Shown here: in pieces, positions 6,963 to 13,740 of the stretch
Position numbering within the stretch: the first letter of the stretch is position 1
Layout of the letters: each line of letters starts with the position of its first letter
Assembly (NCBI GenBank): GCA_038522735.1
Contig: JBCBJX010000065.1
Location: 1-18,066 of the forward strand
DNA from: JBCBJX01 sp038522735
GTDB lineage: Bacteria; Pseudomonadota; Alphaproteobacteria; Caulobacterales; Parvularculaceae
Length of the DNA stretch: 18,066 nt
Direction: 5' to 3'
Made by a program: the position numbers and the translations under genes
The notes under the pieces: generated by a model
Databases searched by the model: none
What the model saw: the letters and a program-made list of their open reading frames with translations, nothing else
Told to the model about the DNA's origin: nothing

Positions 6963-8614
6963 GGGAAAATCCCGTGCACGTACCATTCAAGGACGGCCTC
7001 GGGCTCCGGCGCGAACAGGTCCTCCCCCACGAACAGCGGCCCGCGCTCATAGAGCCCCTCGCGGAAGAGCCAGTAGCGGCGGCCCTGATCGTCTTCGACG
7101 CGGTAATAATCGCGCGCGGGCGCCGGGCGGCCGGGTCGGGCGTGCCAGGGCGTCTCCAGACGTTCGGGGCCTGAGGCCTTCACCACGCGCCGGGCGACGC
7201 GCCGCCAGACGAACCGCGCGGGCGGGCCGTCAGGGAGGTCGGCGATCGCCTCCACGGGCTCTGGTTTCGCCAGAAGCGTCGGCGGGCGCGCGGGGCCCGC
7301 GGCGGGGCGGGGCCGCGGCGCCGGCCAGGGGCGGGGCGTGGCGTCTCCGCTCGGGGTCTGGGCGGCTTCGGGCAGCCAGGCGTCCTCCGGGGCGAGGCGG
7401 AAGACCTGTTCGCCGCCGATGCGCGCCGCGATGCGATCGACGGCGCGGGCGACACCGTCGGCGGCGTCCGGTCCGTCGAGGCGGCGCTGCAGGTGGTCGG
7501 CCCGCGGCGCGTCGGGCGCGGCGAGGACGAGGGCGTCGACGCCGAAGCCCGCCTCCAGGCGATCGAGCTTTTCCTTCAGGAGACGGACGAGGTGCACCGG
7601 ATCGCGGGAGGGCGTCCGCGCATGGGCGAAAATCTCCGAGACCGTCCCGTCCACCTGGAAGACGCCGAGGCGGACAGACGCCGCCGCCCGGCCTTCGCGC
7701 TCCAGATCCCGCGCGAGTTCCGCCGCGAGGTCCGGCAGGACGGCTTCGATCGGCTCGATAGAAAGGACCGGCTCCAGAAGACTGCGGCGCACCGCGAAGG
7801 CCGCCGGCGGGCGGATGGGCGCCATCGGCTCGGCCGCCCGGCCGAGGGCCTCGTCGAGACGGCGCACCAGCGCCGCGCCCGCCTCCCGCGTGAGGGCGCC
7901 TCCGAAGCGCCGGGCGAGGGCGGCGCGGGGCGCCTCCATGAGCGCGCCGACGGTTTTGAGGCCGAGACGGCGGAGCGTCAGCGCCGTCCCGTCGTCGATC
8001 CGCAACGCCTCGACGGGCAGCGGCGTGAGGGCGCCTTTCAGCTCATCTTCACCTGGACCGACACGCATCATGCGGTCCCGGCCGTAGCGGGCGAGGGCGT
8101 GAGCCGCGCCATAGCTCCCCGCCATAGTGACCCGTGTGGAAAAACCTAGTTTTTCAAAGGAATTGAGGATGTTTTCTAAATACGCACCTTCACCGCCGAA
8201 GAGATGGGAGACGCCGGTTCCGTCCAGCCGCCAGCCGTCGCGGCCTTCCGGGGCGACGGACGGGGAAAATCGTTCGCACCACAGACCCAAAACAGAGTGG
8301 ATACGGGAATCCGACTCGCGGTCTATGGACTCTGAGATCAGGCGAGGATACGCCGCCCGCGCATCGGCGTGCGCCTGCCCCGCTCTTAAACCGATGTTTG
8401 AAGCGGCCTCGTTCAGCGCTGCAATCCGGACCTGATTGGAAACCGTTTCTACAAGCGCAAACGGGCGGTTGGCGGATGCTTCAGTGGCATCGCTTGAAGG
8501 TGAGAAGCTGTCCGAACGGGCCGTCGCCTTCCGACGGCTGGCGCGTCGAAGCCGCTCGATCGGGAAGTTCGGACACCAGACGGAGACGGCGCGCGGCGGC
8601 GGGGTCTTCGGCAT
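6959..8614 (-). CDS. imuB: ImuB, catalytically inactive Y-family polymerase homologue
   Basis: Hub protein of the mutasome; in characterised systems it links DnaE2 to the beta clamp and to ImuA and does not polymerise. The 551-residue protein has a Y-family-like N-terminus (AVSVWCPNFPIERLRR, residues 9-24) lacking the first catalytic Asp of active enzymes. DGWRLDGTGVSHLFGGE (126-142) replaces the acidic pair of the palm. The C-terminus (YRVED, YWLFREGLY, WYVHGIF) is the usual ImuB tail. I could not place a beta-clamp motif with confidence. The chosen ATG at 8614 has GGAGAG (8619-8624) 4 bases upstream; ATG 8626 is an alternative, and the open frame extends to 8677. The gene overlaps imuA by 134 bases and dnaE2 by 4 (ATGA), so the three are translationally coupled. 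Confidence 0.92.
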   Translation of the reverse strand: MPKTPPPRAVSVWCPNFPIERLRRASRRKATARSDSFSPSSDATEASANRPFALVETVSNQVRIAALNEAASNIGLRAGQAHADARAAYPRLISESIDRESDSRIHSVLGLWCERFSPSVAPEGRDGWRLDGTGVSHLFGGEGAYLENILNSFEKLGFSTRVTMAGSYGAAHALARYGRDRMMRVGPGEDELKGALTPLPVEALRIDDGTALTLRRLGLKTVGALMEAPRAALARRFGGALTREAGAALVRRLDEALGRAAEPMAPIRPPAAFAVRRSLLEPVLSIEPIEAVLPDLAAELARDLEREGRAAASVRLGVFQVDGTVSEIFAHARTPSRDPVHLVRLLKEKLDRLEAGFGVDALVLAAPDAPRADHLQRRLDGPDAADGVARAVDRIAARIGGEQVFRLAPEDAWLPEAAQTPSGDATPRPWPAPRPRPAAGPARPPTLLAKPEPVEAIADLPDGPPARFVWRRVARRVVKASGPERLETPWHARPGRPAPARDYYRVEDDQGRRYWLFREGLYERGPLFVGEDLFAPEPEAVLEWYVHGIFP

Positions 8615-9404
8615 CAGGCTCTCCATGGGGCAGATCGATAAGGAACGTCGCGGGCGGGCGGCCCGGCCAGCGCTCAAGACGCGCCTCGATGCGCGGGCGG
8701 TCGGGGCTGCGCGGATCGTACGGGTCCGTCGCGGCGAGGGCGCTCTTCACCCGCCAGCGGGCGGCGGCCGAGACCGCGGTCGTGCTCTCCGAGCCGGTCA
8801 TGAGGAGCAGCGGCGTCGCCAGTTCGCGGGCGGAGAGGGCGAGGCGGCGACTTTCGACGATCCCGGTTTCGGGCGCGGCGCCCAGAACCGCCCGGAAGGC
8901 GCCGGAGCGCAGACCTTCCTCCATCGCCCAGAGGGCGTGGGCGGACTTTTTCGGCGCGGCGACGACGAGGCGCGCTGGGTCTATCCCCGCCGCCTGCAGG
9001 CCGGGGCCGTAGGGCGTTCCGCACTCGGAAAAATGGCCGGACGGCGCGCACCAGAGGATGTCGCGGCGGCCGTCTTCAGCGGCGGGCAGCCGGGAGAGGA
9101 GGGCGAGGGCGAGGCCGAGAGCGGCTGGTCCGTCCGCGAAGCCTGCGCCTTTCAACTCCATGAGGCCGCGGGCGGGAAGCGGGCGGCCGAGAGCCCGATC
9201 GATCCTCGCGTCCCCTGTCGTCCAGGGAGGCTCGGCCCTCGAGAGCGGCGTCCAGGCGCGCTCCTCCGCCTCGGCGATGCGCCGTTTCAGCCCCTCCAGA
9301 ACCGCCCGCCGGTCCGATCCCCACGTGCGCCCGAAGGGGGGCGGAGCCCCGGCAGGGGCGGCGGGTTCAGCCGGATCGGGCTGGGACAAGGCGGTTGCGG
9401 ACAT
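8481..9404 (-). CDS. imuA: ImuA, RecA-like mutasome protein
   Basis: First gene of the imuA-imuB-dnaE2 operon. ImuA is a SulA/RecA-related accessory protein needed for DNA-damage-induced mutagenesis. The 307-residue protein has a Pro/Ala-rich start, a helical segment (about 31-55), then the RecA-like core from about residue 62 (TTGDARIDRALG). The position of the Walker A loop (about 86-96, GAGFADGPAAL) lacks the usual GK[T/S]. The ending RRLRLVSELPDRAA resembles other ImuA C-termini. The ATG at 9404 is preceded by GGAGG 5 bases upstream. The LexA box at 9423-9437 lies just upstream. Identification rests on the core pattern plus position before imuB and dnaE2. Confidence 0.88.
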   Translation of the reverse strand: MSATALSQPDPAEPAAPAGAPPPFGRTWGSDRRAVLEGLKRRIAEAEERAWTPLSRAEPPWTTGDARIDRALGRPLPARGLMELKGAGFADGPAALGLALALLSRLPAAEDGRRDILWCAPSGHFSECGTPYGPGLQAAGIDPARLVVAAPKKSAHALWAMEEGLRSGAFRAVLGAAPETGIVESRRLALSARELATPLLLMTGSESTTAVSAAARWRVKSALAATDPYDPRSPDRPRIEARLERWPGRPPATFLIDLPHGEPDAEDPAAARRLRLVSELPDRAASTRQPSEGDGPFGQLLTFKRCH

Positions 9405-9422
9405 CGGTTCCTCCAGAACGAT

Positions 9423-9437
9423 GTTCGTATTTTGTTC
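9423..9437 (-). promoter_or_regulatory. LexA (SOS) operator of imuA-imuB-dnaE2
   Basis: Exact GTTC-N7-GTTC on the plus strand (GTTC 9423-9426 and 9434-9437), read as GAAC-N7-GAAC in the direction of transcription. This direct repeat is the established LexA box of most Alphaproteobacteria. It lies 19 bases before the imuA ATG and overlaps the predicted -10 element, so bound LexA would block RNA polymerase. Confidence 0.9.
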
Positions 9438-9456
9438 TTAAAATCAGATGAGTCAA
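9429..9456 (-). promoter_or_regulatory. predicted sigma70-type promoter of imuA
   Basis: On the minus strand TTGACT (9451-9456) stands 16 bases before CAAAAT (9429-9434), a 5/6 match to the -35 and a 4/6 match to the -10 consensus. The LexA box covers the -10. This is a prediction only. Confidence 0.6.
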
Positions 9457-9475
9457 ACGCCGATTCGGATACGCC

Positions 9476-9493
9476 CTGTCGCAGCTCCGACAG
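9476..9493 (-). other. small hairpin downstream of the lipoprotein gene
   Basis: CTGTCG (9476-9481) pairs perfectly with CGACAG (9488-9493) around a 6-base loop, 20 bases after the stop codon of the lipoprotein gene at 9513-10052. No T tract follows in either direction, so it is at best a weak terminator. Confidence 0.3.
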
Positions 9494-9512
9494 ACCTCGT
9501 TTGAAACCCGGA

Positions 9513-10052
9513 CTACTGCGCGTCGAGCGCCCGGAAATAGCCTTTGAGGTAATAAGGCGGCACGTCGACCACGAGGCCGTCGCCGCGTTTGGCGTTGAGG
9601 CGGAAGCGCAGGCGCGCATCCTTGCCCGCGATGCGGTCGAACTCTTTCGGGTCGATATTGACCCGGACGGCTTCGAAGCGCGGGCAGACTTCCTGCGCCG
9701 AGGCGCGCAGGCCGCAATCATCGCCGGCGTCGATCACGGCGAAATCGGCCGGCTCGCCGCCTTCATAGCTCGCAGAGCCGTAGTCGCGGGCGATGCCGGA
9801 ATAAGCGACGTGGACGTAAACCTGATGGACGGCGGGGCGGCCCTTCTTGTCGGTCCAGGAGCGCATCAGCGCCCAGGAGCCGGGCGCGCCCATGATTTCA
9901 AGGCGCGGGCCTTCATAGCGGCGGTTCGCGTCGAATTCGCTGTTGTAGGACTTGGTGTTGGCGGCGGTCAGCGCGATCCGCGCGTCTTCCGGCGGCGGCG
10001 TCGCGCAGCCGGCGAGGGCGAGGAGCCCCAGAACGATCGTAAAGCGTTTCAT
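9513..10052 (-). CDS. putative lipoprotein, function unknown
   Basis: I do not recognise this 179-residue protein. It has a lipoprotein signal peptide (MKRFTIVLGLLALAGC, lipobox LAGC, lipidated Cys16), so it should be anchored in the envelope facing the periplasm. The mature part is soluble-looking, of mixed charge and without membrane segments. Two cysteines (C113, C123) could form a disulfide, and the C-terminus (PPYYLKGYFRALDAQ) is aromatic. An upstream in-frame GTG at 10070 would only add residues ahead of the signal peptide, so ATG 10052 is preferred. It sits between the SOS cassette and a second lipoprotein gene on the same strand. A terminator at 10163-10193 suggests it has its own promoter. 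Confidence 0.75.
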   Translation of the reverse strand: MKRFTIVLGLLALAGCATPPPEDARIALTAANTKSYNSEFDANRRYEGPRLEIMGAPGSWALMRSWTDKKGRPAVHQVYVHVAYSGIARDYGSASYEGGEPADFAVIDAGDDCGLRASAQEVCPRFEAVRVNIDPKEFDRIAGKDARLRFRLNAKRGDGLVVDVPPYYLKGYFRALDAQ

Positions 10053-10162
10053 TTCGAACCCCGTATTCACTCGTCCGTCGCTCGCGCCGCCGCAAGCGCC
10101 CCACGCCGCTTTAACACATACAAACTTCGCGCCAAACGCGGCGAGACGGGGGCGGGGAAACG

Positions 10163-10193
10163 AAAAACGCCGCGCCCGGGGGCGCGGCGTTTT
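10163..10193 (-). terminator. Rho-independent terminator of the TraT-like gene
   Basis: ACGCCGCGCCC (10167-10177) pairs perfectly with GGGCGCGGCGT (10180-10190), extended by A/T pairs. In the minus direction the stem is followed by five T residues (10163-10167). It starts 24 bases after the stop of the gene at 10217-11038. The T tract on the other strand means it may also work in the plus direction. Confidence 0.85.
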
Positions 10194-10216
10194 CAGTTAA
10201 GAAGCATGCGTTCCGC

Positions 10217-11038
10217 TTAGGCGGGCAGCATTTGCGTCACGACGCGCTCAATGCGCTCCTCGATCAGCGGCAGCGCCTCGTCTTCACGCATGTTCATCTG
10301 GTTGGCCCAGGTCGACAGACGAATGCCGTGCGGGAAGTAGTTGCTGGTGCGGGTCGACGTCGCGACGGACGTGTTGCCGCGGGACTGGCCGCCGCCGGAA
10401 GCGTTGCGGGCGCTCGCTGCGCCGCCGACATCGCGGCGGGCGGACGCGTCTTCCGTCGCCAGCTCGAAGGTCACCGGACGGGCGGAGTACTCTTCCAGAA
10501 CGAAGTCGGTGATGAGCGCCCATTCGCGCGGACGCGAAGCGTTGGCGAGGCCCTGGGCGACGAGAGCGCCGACGATGGCGCCGCCGCCGGCGATGGCCGC
10601 GCGGTTGTTGGTGACGGCGTTGATGGCGCCCGCCGTCGCGATGCCTGCGACCGCCGCGCCGGCGATGTTGCCGAGCTGGACGTTCGCGCCACCCGATTCC
10701 GCCTCGACCTCGCCGAAGAAGCGAAGCGTGCCGCGGAGGCGATATTTCGCCGAATTCGGATTGGAGACGATCTGCCAACCTTCTTCACGCGCGGCGTTGC
10801 GGATGAGGTCGGTCAGATCGATCTCGGCCGCATCGGAGATGTTGCGGAACGAGATGTAAACGGTCTTGGCGCCCGGAGCGGGCGGCTCGAGTTCCGGCGG
10901 CGCGACGATCCAGACCGTGCCGGAGCGCGGTTCGGCGTATTTGTTCGCCGTCAGTTTGCCGAGCGTCCGAGAGGCGGACGTACAGCCAGAAACGCCGAGC
11001 GCGAGCGCAGCGGCTACAATAGTCAGTTTTTTCAGCAT
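10217..11038 (-). CDS. TraT-like outer-membrane lipoprotein
   Basis: A 273-residue lipoprotein with signal peptide and lipobox (VSGC, Cys19). The layout follows the TraT/complement-resistance family: an N-terminal part with KTVYISFRNISD (58-69) and GWQIVSNPNSAKYRLRG (87-103), a glycine/alanine-rich hydrophobic middle (about 120-168), WALITDFVLEE (173-183), and a C-terminal segment TSTRTSNYFPHGIRLS (228-242) ending in a helix. TraT of F-like plasmids is an outer-membrane lipoprotein giving surface exclusion and serum resistance. No conjugation gene is present here, so a chromosomal envelope role is more likely. I chose ATG 11038, which gives the signal peptide; the open frame continues upstream to 11143 with non-signal sequence. 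A Ser/Gly-rich insert (about 205-226) is unlike plasmid TraT. Family assignment is by eye. Confidence 0.7.
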   Translation of the reverse strand: MLKKLTIVAAALALGVSGCTSASRTLGKLTANKYAEPRSGTVWIVAPPELEPPAPGAKTVYISFRNISDAAEIDLTDLIRNAAREEGWQIVSNPNSAKYRLRGTLRFFGEVEAESGGANVQLGNIAGAAVAGIATAGAINAVTNNRAAIAGGGAIVGALVAQGLANASRPREWALITDFVLEEYSARPVTFELATEDASARRDVGGAASARNASGGGQSRGNTSVATSTRTSNYFPHGIRLSTWANQMNMREDEALPLIEERIERVVTQMLPA

Positions 11039-11090
11039 AAGGAGAGCCCCCTGATTTGGTGCGCTCTCGGGGGTTACCATGCGTCTTTCG

Positions 11091-11133
11091 CCCGCGCAAT
11101 TCATATGTCGCGCGGGTCCGCCCGCCATGGCGG
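11091..11133. promoter_or_regulatory. inverted repeats in the divergent intergenic region
   Basis: The 191 bases between the divergent TraT-like and deacetylase genes contain CCCGCGC (11091-11097) paired with GCGCGGG (11110-11116) and the perfect 12-bp palindrome CCGCCATGGCGG (11122-11133). Either could be an operator or a leader structure. I see no convincing promoter hexamers on either strand. Confidence 0.3.
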
Positions 11134-11229
11134 ATTGTTGCAATGCAGCAGTTACAAACCGCCCGAATTGGCCGAAACGCTGCGCCTTACGCTGCCGTGG
11201 GCCGGCAGAATGTGAGATAAGGCGCTGTA

Positions 11230-12249
11230 ATGGCGGACAATTTAAAATTCACGCGCGAGGGCGGCGAAGCGACCGGTCCGGCGCCCCGTAACCGGATGGC
11301 GGCGCGAGCCGTCGCGGCGGTGATCAGCGCGCTTTTCGCGCTTGCAGCACTTTCAACCGCGGCCGGCGTCGAGCCAAAGCGGATCGTTCTTTCTTTTGAC
11401 GACGCGCCTCGCGGCGACGGCCGGGTGTTCGCCGGCGCGGCGCGGGCGACCGCTTTGATCGAGGGCTTGCGCGCGGCTGAGGTCGAGGAGGTCGTTTTTT
11501 TCGTGACGACGCGCGGGTTTGAGGCGCAGCCCGACGGGAAGGCGCGTGTCGAACGCTACGCCGCCGCCGGTCACCTCATCGCCAACCACTCCCACACCCA
11601 TCCGTGGGCGCACCAGACGGGCGTTGCGGATTATCTCGCGGATGTCGACGAAGCGCAGGCGCGCCTCGAAGGGATCGAAAATCTGCGTCCCTGGTTCCGA
11701 TTTCCGTTCCTTGACGAAGGGCGCGATCCGGCGAAGGTCGCTGCGATCGCCGAGGGACTTGAAGCGCGCGGTCTCGCCAACGGGTATGTCACCGTCGACA
11801 CCTATGACTGGCATATGGAGCGCCGGCTGCAGGACGCGCTGCGGGATGGTCGGGCGGTCGATTATGACAAACTCGGCCGGCTTTATGTGGACATGTCGCT
11901 CTACGCGGCCGAGTTCTATGACGGGATCGCCGTGCAGACGCTCGGATACTCTCCCGTGCACGTTCTTCTGCTGCATGAAAACGATCTCGCCGCGCTTTAC
12001 GCGACCGATCTTGTGAAGGCGTTTCGGGACGCCGGGTGGGAGATTGTCGGTCCGGACGCGGCGTATGGAGAGGCGCTTCCGACCCCTGAAACCGTCCGCA
12101 CCTCGCAGGGGCGCGTCTTTGCGCTCGCCGCGGACGCCGGCCGCAGCCGCCGCACCATGTGGACCTGGGCGATCGACGAAGAGATGCTCGACCTGATGCT
12201 GGAGCGCCGCGGGGCGATCGAGCCGCCTGCAGCGGCGGACGGCCGCTGA
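11230..12249 (+). CDS. exported polysaccharide deacetylase (NodB-type, CE4-like)
   Basis: Predicted metal-dependent deacetylase acting on a cell-surface or imported polysaccharide. The CE4 motifs appear in order in the 339-residue protein: SFDDAP with Asp57 and Asp58; NHSHTHP with metal-ligand candidates His120 and His124; RFPF at 157-160; DTYDWH at 190-195; and LLLHEND with His249. A hydrophobic segment (about 24-46) is a signal peptide or anchor. ATG 11296 (residue 23) would give a textbook signal peptide and is a serious alternative start; AAGG before 11230 is weak. The substrate cannot be inferred. It is divergent from the TraT-like gene, and the next gene follows on the same strand after 78 bases. 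Confidence 0.88.
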   Translation: MADNLKFTREGGEATGPAPRNRMAARAVAAVISALFALAALSTAAGVEPKRIVLSFDDAPRGDGRVFAGAARATALIEGLRAAEVEEVVFFVTTRGFEAQPDGKARVERYAAAGHLIANHSHTHPWAHQTGVADYLADVDEAQARLEGIENLRPWFRFPFLDEGRDPAKVAAIAEGLEARGLANGYVTVDTYDWHMERRLQDALRDGRAVDYDKLGRLYVDMSLYAAEFYDGIAVQTLGYSPVHVLLLHENDLAALYATDLVKAFRDAGWEIVGPDAAYGEALPTPETVRTSQGRVFALAADAGRSRRTMWTWAIDEEMLDLMLERRGAIEPPAAADGR

Positions 12250-12316
12250 CAGATCACGAGGCTGCTTCCACGCTTTGCAGGGGCGTCAGAATTCGCCACC
12301 CTCGAACGGTAATTGC

Positions 12317-12322
12317 AGGAGG
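12317..12322 (+). promoter_or_regulatory. ribosome-binding site fixing the dienelactone hydrolase start
   Basis: AGGAGG stands 5 bases before ATG 12328. It falls inside the longer open frame that would begin at the TTG at 12313, and so argues for 12328 as the start. Confidence 0.8.
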
Positions 12323-12327
12323 CGCTG

Positions 12328-13215
12328 ATGGAGCGGATGCGGGCGAAGGATTTTCACCCGGAGCTTCTGGAGCTCTATGATTTCTATGTTCATGGCGAGA
12401 TATCGAAGCGCGAGTTCGTCGATCGCGCAGGACGCTTCGCCGTCGGCGGGCTGACGGCCGCGGCGGTTTTTTCGGCTCTGGCGCCGAACTACGCCTGGGC
12501 CGAGCAGGTCTCCTTCAACGACCCGGACATCAAACCCGAATATGTGACGTATCCCTCGCCCGACGGGCACGGGGAGGTTCGGGGCTATCTCGTGAAACCT
12601 CGCGACGCCGCCGCCAGGCTGCCGGCCGTCCTCGTCGTCCATGAGAACCGTGGGCTTAACCCGTACATCAAGGACGTCGCGCGGCGGGTCGCGAAGGCCG
12701 GCTACATGGCGCTCGCGCCGGACGGTCTCTCTTCCGTCGGCGGCTGTCCCGGCAATGATGAAGACGGGCGGCGCCTGCAGCGCTCGGTCGATCGCGAGAA
12801 GCTCCTCAACGACTTCTTCGCGGGATACGAGCACCTGGCCGCACACGCGGATTCAACCGGCAAGGTCGGCTGTGTCGGCTTTTGCTATGGCGGCGGTGTG
12901 TGCAATGCGCTCGCCGTGGCGTATCCGGAGCTTTCAGCCTCCGTTCCCTACTATGGCCGGCAGGCGGCGGCGGAAGATGCGCCGCGCATTCGCGCTCCGC
13001 TGATGCTGCATTACGCCGGCCTCGATACGCGGATCAATGACGGCTGGCCGGCCTACGAGGCGGCGCTTAAAGCGAACGGCAAGACGTACACGGCGCACAT
13101 CTATCCGGACGTGAACCACGGCTTCCATAACGACTCGACGCCCCGCTACGACGAGGCGGCGGCGGAGTTGTCCTGGCGGCGGACGCTGGCGTTTTTCGGG
13201 ACGCATCTCGTTTGA
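12328..13215 (+). CDS. secreted dienelactone hydrolase family protein
   Basis: Alpha/beta hydrolase of the dienelactone hydrolase family, 295 residues. The nucleophile is Cys186 in GFCYGGG, followed by Asp233 (AGLDTRIN) and His264 (NHGFHN), giving the Cys-Asp-His triad of the family. The N-terminal 23 residues are charged. They are followed by SKREFVDRAGRFAVGG and a hydrophobic Ala-rich stretch ending NYAWA-E (about residue 59), which looks like a Tat-type signal with KR in place of RR. Export to the periplasm is therefore likely but not certain. The natural substrate is unknown; many such proteins are not true dienelactone hydrolases. It may share transcription with the deacetylase upstream (78-base gap). 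It converges with the thioesterase gene, with only 15 bases between stops. Confidence 0.88.
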   Translation: MERMRAKDFHPELLELYDFYVHGEISKREFVDRAGRFAVGGLTAAAVFSALAPNYAWAEQVSFNDPDIKPEYVTYPSPDGHGEVRGYLVKPRDAAARLPAVLVVHENRGLNPYIKDVARRVAKAGYMALAPDGLSSVGGCPGNDEDGRRLQRSVDREKLLNDFFAGYEHLAAHADSTGKVGCVGFCYGGGVCNALAVAYPELSASVPYYGRQAAAEDAPRIRAPLMLHYAGLDTRINDGWPAYEAALKANGKTYTAHIYPDVNHGFHNDSTPRYDEAAAELSWRRTLAFFGTHLV

Positions 13216-13230
13216 TGCGAGCGCCGTTCG

Positions 13231-13626
13231 TCACTTCGCCCGCAACACCATCTGCGTGCAGCGGAAGAGGGCGATGGTCTTGCCGGTCTCGGCGTGCGTA
13301 ACCTTCGCCGACCAGACCTGCGTCGCCTTGCCGAGGTGATCGGCCTCAGCGCGGCAGTGGAGCGTCCCGTCGCGCGCGGCGCCCAGAAAGTTCGTCTTTA
13401 GCTCGATGGTGGTGAACCCCGCCGCGCCGTCAGGCAGGTGGTGGACGCAGGCCATCCCACAAGCGAAATCTGCGAGCGTGACGATCGATCCCGCGTGCAG
13501 GAAACCGTTCGGCGCCATGAGGTGGTCCGCCACGGGCAGGGTCATTTCCAGCCAGCCCTCGCCGTGCTCGCCCTGCTGCACGCCAAGATGACCGGGCAGG
13601 CCGGGAAATTTTTCGGGGGCGCTCAT
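13231..13626 (-). CDS. PaaI-type hot-dog fold thioesterase
   Basis: A single-domain cytoplasmic acyl-CoA thioesterase candidate of 131 residues, typical of the PaaI/4HBT group. APNGFLHAGSIVTLADFACG (38-57) contains the conserved N-G-x-x-H-x-G element (Asn40, His44, Gly46) and the probable catalytic acid Asp53. The rest matches hot-dog strands (TIELKTNFLGAARDG, AEADHLGKATQVW, KTIALFRCTQMVL). The ATG at 13626 has only a modest AAGGA upstream. The gap of 114 bases to ychF, on the same strand, holds no clear terminator, so the two may be co-transcribed. The acyl-CoA substrate cannot be inferred. Confidence 0.88.
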   Translation of the reverse strand: MSAPEKFPGLPGHLGVQQGEHGEGWLEMTLPVADHLMAPNGFLHAGSIVTLADFACGMACVHHLPDGAAGFTTIELKTNFLGAARDGTLHCRAEADHLGKATQVWSAKVTHAETGKTIALFRCTQMVLRAK

Positions 13627-13740
13627 CTCGCGACGTCCTTCCGCTCGTCCCGGCGACCGCCGGTCTCGCTTATCCGCCTGTCCATGCCGATGTAGGCGCG
13701 GTGCTCTGCTGACGCGAGCGTTCAGCGCAGTACGCTGTTT

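Noticed and set aside
10071..10162. Promoter for the lipoprotein gene (TTTGGC...TAAAGC on the minus strand)
   Set aside because: Spacing is acceptable but the -10 matches only 3 of 6 positions, which is too weak to annotate.
8436..10220. Long plus-strand open frame of 594 codons opposite imuB, imuA and the lipoprotein gene
   Set aside because: It is antisense to genes with recognisable motifs, has no domain pattern and no good ribosome-binding site. Long antisense frames are expected in GC-rich DNA.
13202..13219. CGCATC / GATGCG hairpin over the end of the hydrolase gene as a terminator
   Set aside because: The stem is only 6 bp, with no T tract on either strand, and it overlaps the coding end.
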